A stretch of DNA of 5,064 nt from Oscillospiraceae bacterium (GCA_017405545.1 JAFRAF010000336.1:1-5064); one strand, 5' to 3'. Positions 1 through 5,045 are shown, counted from the stretch's first letter. Notes: generated from the letters alone by a model not told the origin. Translations and numbers: made by a program.

Positions 1-81
1 ATTCATCTTCCTGCGTATCTCTATGGGGATCACAACTCTTCCCAACTCATCAACATGTCGTACAATACCGGTAGCTTTCAA
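1..81 (-). CDS. AbrB/SpoVT-family transcriptional regulator, N-terminal part (runs off the window)
   Basis: Reading the minus strand from a TTG at 81-79 gives 27 uninterrupted codons to the window edge. The peptide begins (M)KATGIVRHVD and continues ELGRVVIPIEIRRKMN. This is the hallmark N-terminus of the AbrB/SpoVT swapped-hairpin DNA-binding fold: the family opens with MK(A/S)TGIVR followed by D(E/D)LGRVVIP(I/K)E(I/L)RR. The TTG start is fixed by a complete AGGAGGTGA Shine-Dalgarno 4-5 nt upstream, and a consensus promoter lies further upstream. Such proteins dimerise, bind AT-rich DNA and act as transition-state (AbrB) or forespore (SpoVT) regulators. The KATGIVR start resembles SpoVT, while VDELGRVVIPIE resembles AbrB, and the distinguishing C-terminal domain is outside the window, so no symbol is given. 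It diverges from spmAB, so it could influence that operon, but this is inference from position only. Confidence 0.87.
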   Translation of the reverse strand, partial: MKATGIVRHVDELGRVVIPIEIRRKMN

Positions 82-85
82 GCCC

Positions 86-94
86 TCACCTCCT
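86..94 (-). promoter_or_regulatory. Perfect Shine-Dalgarno for the AbrB-like gene; decides the TTG start
   Basis: The plus strand reads TCACCTCCT, so the mRNA carries AGGAGGUGA, a full complement to the 3' end of 16S rRNA. It ends 4 nt before the TTG start codon (7 nt from the AGGAGG core). This is the strongest ribosome binding site in the window and is the main reason for choosing a TTG start. Confidence 0.88.
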
Positions 95-128
95 GTGTTT
101 GTCAAATTACGTCAAAACTTACATTACA

Positions 129-156
129 ATTATATCAGAATACGCCCGCTTGTCAA
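129..156 (-). promoter_or_regulatory. Sigma-A type promoter of the AbrB-like gene
   Basis: On the minus strand a perfect -35 TTGACA (156-151) and a perfect -10 TATAAT (134-129) are separated by 16 bp. Initiation is expected near 122, giving a 5' UTR of about 40 nt. Both hexamers match consensus, which suggests vegetative and strong expression unless repressed. The UTR holds a GTCAAA direct repeat that could serve as an operator. Confidence 0.75.
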
Positions 157-163
157 ATACATG

Positions 164-192
164 TTATAGAATGCGGACAGCCGGCATATGCT
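164..192 (+). promoter_or_regulatory. Candidate sigma-E (mother-cell) promoter for spmAB
   Basis: The only promoter-like pair upstream of spmA resembles the sporulation sigma-E pattern. It has a -35 TTATAGA (164-170) with the central ATA, and a -10 CATATGCT (185-192) matching CATA at its first four bases and CT at its end. The ATA-to-CATA distance is 19 bp, as in the sigma-E consensus (ATATT, 14 bp, CATACA). Initiation near 198 would leave a short leader containing the spmA SD. I see no good sigma-A pair on this strand. The spmAB genes are known sigma-E-regulon members in Bacillus subtilis, which supports the call, but the match is partial. Confidence 0.45.
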
Positions 193-204
193 CCTAATGC
201 GTAA

Positions 205-211
205 AAGGGGG
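205..211 (+). promoter_or_regulatory. Ribosome binding site that selects the ATG at 219 for spmA
   Basis: AAGGGGG lies 7 nt upstream of the ATG at 219. The alternative in-frame TTG at 213 would sit 1 nt from this site, too close, and the ATG at 225 would sit 13 nt away. This makes 219 the best start. Confidence 0.6.
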
Positions 212-218
212 CTTGAAT

Positions 219-794
219 ATGGCCATGGCTCGGATATGGACTTGCATGACGGCCTTTGCCGTTGTGTTTGGCCTTGTAAGCGGACGGATGGACGCGGTCT
301 GCAGCGGAGCGCTGGAGGGGGCGTCCGCCGCTGTTGAGCTGTGTATCAAAATATGCGGCGTGACCTGCCTCTGGTGCGGAATCATGGAAGTGATGTCAAA
401 GGCAGGCATTACGGAAAAGCTGTCAAAAGCTCTGTACCCCATACTAAGGAGGCTGTTCAGGGGCCTGCCTGAGGGCCATGAGGCCTTCGGCTTCATATCC
501 GCAAACGCGGCGGCGAACATGCTGGGCCTGGGAAACGCGGCGACTCCGATGGGAATAAAGGCGGCGGAAAAGCTGAGCGACGGGACAGGCAGGGCAAACG
601 ACTGGCTCTGCACCCTTGTGGTCATAAACACAGCCTCCATACAGATCATACCCTCCACTGTGGCGGCAATAAGGGCGGCGGAGGGCAGCCCGGCGCCCTT
701 TATTATACTGCCTCAGGTATGGATATCTTCTGTTGCTGCTCTTTCGGTCGGGCTCGCTGCCGCCGGGATTCTGCGGAGGCTGTGGGGAAGCTGA
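219..794 (+). CDS. spmA: Spore maturation protein A (SpmA), nucleoside-recognition/Gate-domain membrane protein
   Basis: The 191-residue product is a hydrophobic multi-pass membrane protein. Family motifs are visible: a first membrane segment at about residues 5-21, the VELCIKICG helix region at 39-47, the conserved AANMLGLGNAATPMG block at 98-112, and NTASIQIIPSTVAAIRA at 137-153, followed by a C-terminal membrane segment at about 165-185. SpmA is required with SpmB for proper spore core dehydration and heat resistance in Bacillus. The family carries the nucleoside-recognition (Gate) domain, but its transported substrate, if any, is not established. Length agrees with the usual 190-200 residues. 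It is followed after 1 nt by spmB, so the two are almost certainly cotranscribed and translationally coupled. In B. subtilis the pair follows dacB; here no dacB precedes it and an AbrB-type gene diverges instead. Cysteines are unusually frequent near the N-terminus (residues 9, 28, 42, 46, 50, 53). Confidence 0.94.
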   Translation: MAMARIWTCMTAFAVVFGLVSGRMDAVCSGALEGASAAVELCIKICGVTCLWCGIMEVMSKAGITEKLSKALYPILRRLFRGLPEGHEAFGFISANAAANMLGLGNAATPMGIKAAEKLSDGTGRANDWLCTLVVINTASIQIIPSTVAAIRAAEGSPAPFIILPQVWISSVAALSVGLAAAGILRRLWGS

Positions 795-795
795 T

Positions 796-1314
796 TTGGC
801 ATATATAACAAACTGCGTTATCCCGCTGATAATAGCGGGAACGGGCATATTCGCCCTCAGCCGGGGCGTGGATGTATTCAGCTGCCTTACAAAGGGCGCA
901 AGGTCCGGGCTGGATATAACGCTGCGAATACTGCCGGCCCTTATCGGGCTTATGACAGCCATATATATGCTCCGGAGCTCCGGTGCGCTGGATGCTCTTA
1001 GCTCTGTCCTCGGTCCGCTCTGCCGGGCCCTGGGCATACCGCCGGAAGCAGTGCCCCTCATGCTCATGCGGCCCATAAGCGGCAGCGGGGCTCTGGCCGT
1101 GGGCTCAGACATAATCGCACGCTTCGGCCCGGATTCCCTGCAGGGTCTCACCGCCGCAGTGATGCTGGGCTCGACCGAGACGACCTTTTACACCATCGCC
1201 GTATACTTTTCCGCAGTGGGTATAAAAAAGACGCGCTGGACAATCCCGGCGGCCCTCTGCGCGGATATAACGGGGCTCGTGACTGCGGCACTGACGGTGA
1301 AATACATGACATAG
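796..1314 (+). CDS. spmB: Spore maturation protein B (SpmB), nucleoside-recognition/Gate-domain membrane protein
   Basis: From a TTG start at 796 the product is 172 residues, matching the usual SpmB length (about 170-180). It opens with the hydrophobic segment YITNCVIPLIIAG, as SpmB proteins do. Family signatures follow: GLDITLRILPALIGLM at 38-53, SGALD at 62-66, MRPISGSGAL at 91-100, GPDS at 111-114 and GSTETTFYT at 125-133, with a last membrane helix at about 149-168. The reading frame is open back to a TTG at 733, but that start would overlap spmA by 62 nt, lacks an SD and adds a Cys/Gly-rich stretch foreign to the family. TTG 796 lies 1 nt after the spmA stop with a weak GGGGAAG site at 784-790, consistent with coupling. 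SpmA and SpmB are thought to act together in the developing spore. Confidence in identity is high; the exact start is a little less certain. Confidence 0.93.
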   Translation: MAYITNCVIPLIIAGTGIFALSRGVDVFSCLTKGARSGLDITLRILPALIGLMTAIYMLRSSGALDALSSVLGPLCRALGIPPEAVPLMLMRPISGSGALAVGSDIIARFGPDSLQGLTAAVMLGSTETTFYTIAVYFSAVGIKKTRWTIPAALCADITGLVTAALTVKYMT

Positions 1315-1321
1315 AGCTGAG

Positions 1322-1351
1322 AAAAAACAAAGGAGGCCTTCGCCTCCTTTG
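1322..1351 (-). terminator. Rho-independent terminator of the murI/DUF1934/argS transcript
   Basis: A 9-bp stem AAAGGAGGC/GCCTCCTTT (1329-1337 with 1342-1350), extendable by a C-G pair at 1328/1351, closes a 4-nt loop. On the minus strand it is followed at once by six T residues (1327-1322). This is a textbook intrinsic terminator located about 40 nt past the argS stop. On the plus strand the stem is followed by GAAAAG, so it should not terminate in that direction. Confidence 0.9.
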
Positions 1352-1358
1352 AAAAGCC

Positions 1359-1395
1359 AAAGGGGGCAAAAGCCCCCTTTATGTTTTGATTTACA
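1359..1395 (+). terminator. Intrinsic terminator of the spmAB transcript
   Basis: A second 9-bp stem AAAGGGGGC/GCCCCCTTT (1359-1367 with 1372-1380) closes an AAAA loop. It is followed on the plus strand by a T-rich but interrupted tail (ATGTTTTGATTT) that enters the argS stop codon. It suits termination of spmB, 45 nt after the spmB stop. The minus-strand tail (TTTGGCTTTTC) is poorer, so the main direction is taken as plus. Confidence 0.75.
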
Positions 1396-3088
1396 TTTTT
1401 TCAGGCGCGGTCACGCCCACTATCTCAAGGCAGTTCTCAATCACCCGGCGGGTGCATTCGGCCAGCTTGAGTCTGGCATTGAGTATATCCTCAGGCTCGC
1501 CCTTTATGCGACAGGCGTTGTAGAACTTGTGGAAACGGGCCGCCAGATCTATCACATAGCGGTTGATGCGTGATGGGTCATAATCTCTGGCCGCGAGTCT
1601 TATCTCCTCGGGCAGCAGGGATATCTGCTTTATGAGCTCCCTCTCCGTTTCGCCGGAGAGCACGCTTATATCCACCTCGGACATGGGCCGGACATCAGAG
1701 CCCTCCTCTGACAGATTCGCAATGAGGCTGCATATCCTGGCGTGGGCGTACTGCACATAGTATACGGGGTTCTCGCTGTCCTGTCTGACAGCCAGGCCCA
1801 GATCAAACTCCAGATGAGTATCCGGCTTTGCGTTGAAGAAGAAGCGGCAGGCATCCACGGATATCTCGTCCAGGAGATCGTTGAGTGTAAGCGCTTTTCC
1901 CGTCCTCTTCGAGACCTTTACGGTCTCCCCGTCCCTTGTGAGACGGACCATCTGCATGATGAGAAAGTCCAGGCTCTTGTCTTTCATGCCCAGAGGCTCG
2001 GCGGTCATGGAGGCCTTGAATCTGATGGCGTGGCCGTGGTGGTCGGCGCCCCAGACGTCGATGACCCGGTCAAAGCCGCGCTCGATGAACTTGTTCCTGT
2101 GATAGGCAATGTCCACGGCGTAGTAGGTATAAAAGCCGTTGGCCCTTCTGAGCACCTCGTCCTTATCGGCGCCCAGCTCCATATTCTTCAGCCACAGAGC
2201 TCCGTCCTTCTCATAGGTATAGCCGCTGTCGCTGAGGAGCTTTACCGTCTCCTCCACGTAACCGCTCTTATGCAGGTCGCTCTCCAGGAACCACTGGTCA
2301 AAGTTAATCCTGTAGCGCTCAAGGTGCTTTTTCATGAGGGCTATGTTGTGTGGCAGGCCGAACTCGACAAAGGCCTTTCTCCGCTCATCCGAGGGCATGT
2401 CCAGATACTTATCCCCGTCTTTTTCATATATCATGGAGGCGAGCTGCTTTATGTCGTCCCCGTGATAGCCGTCCTCGGGGAACTCAACGGCGTCCTCGCC
2501 CTTTATAAGCTGCAGATATCTGGCCTCGATGGAGCGGCCGAACAGGTCCACCTGATTGCCCGCATCATTTACATAGAACTCGCGCCATACGTTGTAGCCG
2601 GCTTTTTCCAGCACCGAGGCCAGCGCGTCGCCCAGGACTCCCCCTCTTGCGTTGCCTATGGTCATGGGCCCTGTGGGGTTGGCGGAGACGAATTCCACCA
2701 TAACCCGCTCGCCTTTTCCCATGTCCACGGAGCCGTATTCGGGCCCCTCAGTCTCCACCGCCCTGAGCACGTCGCCGTACCACTTGTCGGAGAGCATGAA
2801 GTTTATAAAGCCCGGTCCGGCCACGGACACCGACTCGAAGAAGCTGCCGTCCAGCGCCAGCTCCTCCACAAGGGCCTCAGCTATCTTTCTGGGGGGCATG
2901 CGCATGCTTTTTGCGGCGGCCAGAGCGTACCCGCAGGCATAGTCGCCGTTCGCGGTGTCCTTGGGTATCTCCACTGAGCCCTGCAGCACGCAGTCGGCTG
3001 GCAGGCTGCCCTTCTCCGCGGCTTTGGCATAGGCCTCCCTGACCAGCTCGTCTATCTGTATTTTTGCCGATTCTATCAGATTAAACAT
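1391..3088 (-). CDS. argS: Arginyl-tRNA synthetase
   Basis: The 565-residue product is a complete class I arginyl-tRNA synthetase, which charges tRNA-Arg with arginine in the cytoplasm using ATP. The N-terminal tRNA D-loop recognition domain occupies about residues 1-100 (GDYACGYALAAAKSMRMPPRKIA is typical, as is AGPGFINF at 90-97). The Rossmann catalytic domain begins with VEFVSANPTGP at 131-141. The HIGH-equivalent reads TIGN (143-146), within GNARGGVLGDAL. VWREFYVNDAGNQ follows at 167-179 and WGADHHGH at 346-353. The KMSK-equivalent reads KVSK (391-394) followed by RTGKA. The helical DALR/anticodon domain starts around NPVYYVQYAHARI (440-452). The ATG lies 3 nt after the stop of the DUF1934 gene with only a weak SD (AAGAGAAG, 8 nt upstream), so translational coupling is likely. 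The gene ends just before a terminator pair. Identity is certain; the altered signatures are discussed in the findings. Confidence 0.99.
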   Translation of the reverse strand: MFNLIESAKIQIDELVREAYAKAAEKGSLPADCVLQGSVEIPKDTANGDYACGYALAAAKSMRMPPRKIAEALVEELALDGSFFESVSVAGPGFINFMLSDKWYGDVLRAVETEGPEYGSVDMGKGERVMVEFVSANPTGPMTIGNARGGVLGDALASVLEKAGYNVWREFYVNDAGNQVDLFGRSIEARYLQLIKGEDAVEFPEDGYHGDDIKQLASMIYEKDGDKYLDMPSDERRKAFVEFGLPHNIALMKKHLERYRINFDQWFLESDLHKSGYVEETVKLLSDSGYTYEKDGALWLKNMELGADKDEVLRRANGFYTYYAVDIAYHRNKFIERGFDRVIDVWGADHHGHAIRFKASMTAEPLGMKDKSLDFLIMQMVRLTRDGETVKVSKRTGKALTLNDLLDEISVDACRFFFNAKPDTHLEFDLGLAVRQDSENPVYYVQYAHARICSLIANLSEEGSDVRPMSEVDISVLSGETERELIKQISLLPEEIRLAARDYDPSRINRYVIDLAARFHKFYNACRIKGEPEDILNARLKLAECTRRVIENCLEIVGVTAPEKM

Positions 3089-3091
3089 AAC

Positions 3092-3514
3092 TCACACTTC
3101 TCTTACATTTATTTTAAATTCATTCCTGCTGACAATGGTGTTGTTCATGTCCACCACGTACTTTATATTCAGGTCTCCGCCATTATCACCAAAATTGGCG
3201 GATATGCTGTGGGTATCCACGCCCATGGTCATGGTCCCGAAGGGGATCTCGTACATAAACAGGTGCTTGTTCCCCTCTTCAAAGGTCATCAGAGAGTTGA
3301 CTGTCCCCTCTCTGCGCATTATAACGGTGGAGTCATGGACTTCAAAGGTGGTCTTTGTCCCCTCCATGCCGGTGAGCTCGCTCTCCATATAGCTGAAGGT
3401 GGCAAAGCCATCCTCGAGGCCGTACTGTCCGTCGGTCACCAGTTCTATAGTTCCTCCATCCGTGTCATCATTCTCGTGAAATCCGCTTATGGATATGATA
3501 ACATCTTTATTCAT
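3092..3514 (-). CDS. DUF1934 family (YwiB-like) lipocalin-fold beta-barrel protein
   Basis: This 140-residue soluble protein has the DUF1934/YwiB pattern. The first strand is VIISISGFHE. A Y-ESELTGMEGTKTTF block at residues 42-57 follows, then RREGTVNS at 67-74 and IPFGTMTMGV at 90-99, with an alternating hydrophilic/hydrophobic C-terminal strand NEFKINVREV. No signal peptide or membrane segment is visible. The family folds as a small calycin/lipocalin-like barrel; its ligand and role are unknown. In Bacillus subtilis ywiB also neighbours argS, so the pairing is conserved across Firmicutes and suggests a link to translation or simply an old operon. The start is supported by GGAGAG 6 nt upstream (3526-3521). 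Its stop lies 3 nt before argS, and a strong promoter just upstream should drive both genes. Confidence 0.93.
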   Translation of the reverse strand: MNKDVIISISGFHENDDTDGGTIELVTDGQYGLEDGFATFSYMESELTGMEGTKTTFEVHDSTVIMRREGTVNSLMTFEEGNKHLFMYEIPFGTMTMGVDTHSISANFGDNGGDLNIKYVVDMNNTIVSRNEFKINVREV

Positions 3515-3557
3515 TGTTCTCTCTCCGTAAAACCCAGAGCAATAATCATAATGAAGT

Positions 3558-3587
3558 ATTATAACACTGCTTTAGTCAACTTGTCAA
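3558..3587 (-). promoter_or_regulatory. Strong sigma-A promoter for DUF1934-argS, overlapping the murI stop
   Basis: The minus strand shows a perfect -35 TTGACA (3587-3582) and a perfect -10 TATAAT (3563-3558) with 18 bp between them. The -10 is preceded by TG plus one base, an extended -10. The TGA of murI lies inside the -35 hexamer. Initiation near 3551 gives a leader of about 36 nt. No terminator separates murI from this promoter, so murI transcripts probably read through and the promoter adds extra output for argS. Confidence 0.8.
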
Positions 3588-4396
3588 AAATTGTTGATGG
3601 TCACCTGGCTTATGTCATAGGCGTCGCCGCTGCCTAGGAACAGCCTGGCCATCTCTCCGAAGCCGTCCGGGCTGTCGGTGACATAATAGCGGCGTTCGCC
3701 CTTTGTGCAGCCGCTGAGCATACCGGCGTTTTTCAGCCGCTCTGATACATAGACAGCCGTCTCTCCGCCCGGATCAATAAGCGTCACATTGTCGCCCATG
3801 ACCCGCCCTATCATGGCTCTTATTATCGGGTAATGGGTACAGCCCATGATGAGTGTGTCAACTCCGGCCCTTTTGATGGGCTCCAGATAGTCCTCCGCCA
3901 CAAGGCGCAGGACCTCGTCATCGACTCCTACCCTGCCGTTTTCCACCAGTGGCACAAAGAGCGGACAGGCCCGGCCAATCACCTCGGCCTCGGGCAGCTC
4001 GGCCAGTATAAGTCTGTTATACGCCCCGCTGCCTATTGATGCTTTGGTCCCAATCAGTCCTATCCTGCCGTTTCTTGTGGCTTTCGCCGCCGCCTTGGCA
4101 GCCATGCCCGCAACGCCATATATTGGAATAGGATAGTCGTTTTCAATTGCCTCCAGAGCCACCGTGCTCACCGTCCCGCAGGCGGCGACTATGCATTTTA
4201 TATCGAAGCTGCGCAAAAAGGCGATATCCTGCCTTGAGTACTCAATAATCGTCTCCCGGGAACGGCCTCCGTAGGGTACGCGCCCCGTATCCCCCAGGTA
4301 TATTATATCCTCGCCGGGCAGCACTTCTATCAGCCGCTTGACAGCGGTCAATCCGCCCATGCCCGAGTCAAATACGCCTATCGCTCTTTTATCCAT
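3584..4396 (-). CDS. murI: Glutamate racemase
   Basis: The 270-residue product interconverts L- and D-glutamate without a cofactor, supplying D-Glu for peptidoglycan. Motifs appear in order: FDSGMGGLT at 9-17 (catalytic Asp10), YLGDTGRVPYGGRS at 33-46, the first catalytic Cys73 in VAACGTVST (70-78), Glu152 in LVENG, and the second catalytic Cys186 with His188 in MGCTHYP (184-190). Length fits the family (about 255-285). The frame is open upstream to 4558, but ATG 4396 is chosen because it has GGAG 6 nt upstream and begins MDKRAIGVFDSG, exactly where homologues start. Two departures from the textbook racemase are seen: ACNTA is ACGTV, and the GV(I/V)EPG segment is GVAGM (94-98). Both active cysteines remain, so activity is expected. 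The gene heads the minus-strand cluster murI, DUF1934, argS. Confidence 0.97.
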   Translation of the reverse strand: MDKRAIGVFDSGMGGLTAVKRLIEVLPGEDIIYLGDTGRVPYGGRSRETIIEYSRQDIAFLRSFDIKCIVAACGTVSTVALEAIENDYPIPIYGVAGMAAKAAAKATRNGRIGLIGTKASIGSGAYNRLILAELPEAEVIGRACPLFVPLVENGRVGVDDEVLRLVAEDYLEPIKRAGVDTLIMGCTHYPIIRAMIGRVMGDNVTLIDPGGETAVYVSERLKNAGMLSGCTKGERRYYVTDSPDGFGEMARLFLGSGDAYDISQVTINNF

Positions 4397-4402
4397 GAAA
4401 GT

Positions 4403-4406
4403 CTCC
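4403..4406 (-). promoter_or_regulatory. Ribosome binding site that selects the murI start
   Basis: GGAG on the minus strand (4406-4403) lies 6 nt before ATG 4396. The in-frame ATG at 4408 overlaps this SD and has no SD of its own, so it is less likely. Confidence 0.65.
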
Positions 4407-4424
4407 ATTCTGCCGCTGATACTT

Positions 4425-4473
4425 CGCGGCAAAGCCGTAGATGATGACGCCGCGTTTCTTACGCCGCGGCTTT
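4425..4473 (-). other. Structured GC-rich murI leader with three competing complementary arms
   Basis: In the predicted murI 5' UTR, arm 1 GCCGCG (4470-4465) and arm 3 GCCGCG (4430-4425) are identical. Both are complementary to arm 2 CGCGGC (4454-4449), so the RNA can fold as 1:2 (10-nt loop) or 2:3 (18-nt loop, extendable by a G-U pair), but not both. In addition AAAGCCG (4473-4467) can pair with CGGCTTT (4437-4431), enclosing arm 2. No U-run follows either hairpin, so this is not a transcription terminator. The complementarity is visible directly; a regulatory role is inference. I do not recognise a known riboswitch or T-box here. Confidence 0.4.
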
Positions 4474-4529
4474 CCTTTTTCCAGTAAACACCGGTACGAT
4501 ATAACCAAAAGTTTTTCACTGCGAATGTT

Positions 4530-4558
4530 ATAATATTCCATATCAAAAAATAAAACAA
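4530..4558 (-). promoter_or_regulatory. Candidate sigma-A promoter of murI
   Basis: In the AT-rich block upstream of murI the minus strand shows -35 TTGTTT (4558-4553, three of six consensus bases including TTG) and -10 TATTAT (4535-4530, five of six) with 17-bp spacing. Initiation near 4523 would give a leader of about 127 nt, long for a housekeeping gene, which contains the structured segment. Confidence 0.5.
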
Positions 4559-4600
4559 GTGTTAATATGTTAAATCATTATGGAATTTTTCAATACAATC

Positions 4601-4609
4601 TGTTATAAT
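4601..4609 (+). promoter_or_regulatory. Extended -10 promoter for the acidic hypothetical gene
   Basis: The sequence TGTTATAAT is a perfect extended -10 (TG, one base, TATAAT). The -35 region at 17-18 bp upstream (TGGAAT or ATGGAA) is weak, as is typical of extended -10 promoters. Initiation near 4616 leaves about 75 nt before the ATG at 4692. It sits back to back with the murI promoter in the 295-nt intergenic stretch 4397-4691, which holds no other gene I can support. Confidence 0.6.
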
Positions 4610-4678
4610 GTAATTTACACAGCTTGATTGCGGTGTTTTCAGGCTGATGATAGCGCGTCAGACTATAATAATCGATCC

Positions 4679-4685
4679 GGGAGGG
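4679..4685 (+). promoter_or_regulatory. Ribosome binding site that selects the ATG at 4692
   Basis: GGGAGGG lies 6 nt before the ATG at 4692. The frame is open to an ATG at 4647, but that start has no SD and would place this one inside the gene, so the shorter product is preferred. Confidence 0.75.
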
Positions 4686-4691
4686 CTGACC

Positions 4692-5045
4692 ATGGTACAT
4701 GTTGATCTCACCGACAAGGAATTCAGGCGTCTGCTTGACATGGTTTATATCGGAAACTGGATATTGAACTCTCTCCGCGGCGAGGACCGCTTTGAGGATT
4801 ATGATAAAGTCGAGAGCAAGCTTTTCGGCCTGTGCGCAAAGCATGGCATGGATAAGCTTTTCACCGTCCACAAGGGCACGGTACTGCCCTCAAGAGAATT
4901 TGAGGAGGGCGGCATACACGAGGCTATCATGGACTACGAGGACGACATATACTTTGAGATACTGGCTGAGGAGATGGCCCGGAGGGATATGGATTTCACC
5001 CCCGTGAGCACCGAAAACTATGAAGAGCTAGTGGACCGCATGTAG
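4692..5045 (+). CDS. Small acidic protein of unknown function
   Basis: The 117-residue product is not recognised with certainty as a named family. It is soluble, with no signal peptide or membrane helix, and strongly acidic: I count 28 Asp/Glu against 14 Lys/Arg. The N-terminus LTDKEFRRLLDMVYIGNWILNSLRGEDR (5-33, in two parts: an EFRRLLDMV helix, then a YIGNW turn) recalls small clostridial hypothetical proteins with an LT-x2-(E/Q)-(F/Y)-x2-LL-x-(L/M)-VY-(I/L)-GNW opening. A central PSREFEEGG segment (66-74) and an acidic helix DYEDDIYFEILAEEMARRD (81-99) follow. The pattern looks like an all-helical small fold. It has its own promoter and a strong SD, diverges from murI, and appears to be followed at close distance by another gene. 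The open frame, SD and GC-rich codon use make it a real gene; its function cannot be read from the sequence. Confidence 0.82.
   Translation: MVHVDLTDKEFRRLLDMVYIGNWILNSLRGEDRFEDYDKVESKLFGLCAKHGMDKLFTVHKGTVLPSREFEEGGIHEAIMDYEDDIYFEILAEEMARRDMDFTPVSTENYEELVDRM

Noticed and set aside
733..795. Longer SpmB starting at TTG 733
   Set aside because: It would overlap spmA by 62 nt, has no SD, and the added residues do not fit the family; TTG 796 gives the normal length.
444..1151. Open frame of 235 codons on the minus strand across spmA and spmB
   Set aside because: It is antisense to two recognised membrane proteins and shows Arg/Pro/Ser-rich low-quality composition with no recognisable domain.
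1742..2977. Long open frame of 411 codons on the plus strand inside argS
   Set aside because: It is antisense to the unmistakable ArgRS, has no SD or family motif, and is the usual shadow of a GC-rich gene.
4397..4529. T-box or known amino-acid riboswitch ahead of murI
   Set aside because: No T-box GGGTGG..ACCGCG antiterminator sequence and no terminator with a U-run are present in this leader.
4397..4558. N-terminal extension of MurI by up to 54 residues
   Set aside because: The frame is open, but it crosses the predicted promoter, lacks an SD, is unlike the family N-terminus, and ATG 4396 has a well-placed GGAG.
4664..4669. Second TATAAT upstream of the acidic protein gene
   Set aside because: No -35 lies at a usable distance, and initiation near 4676 would fall almost on the SD at 4679.
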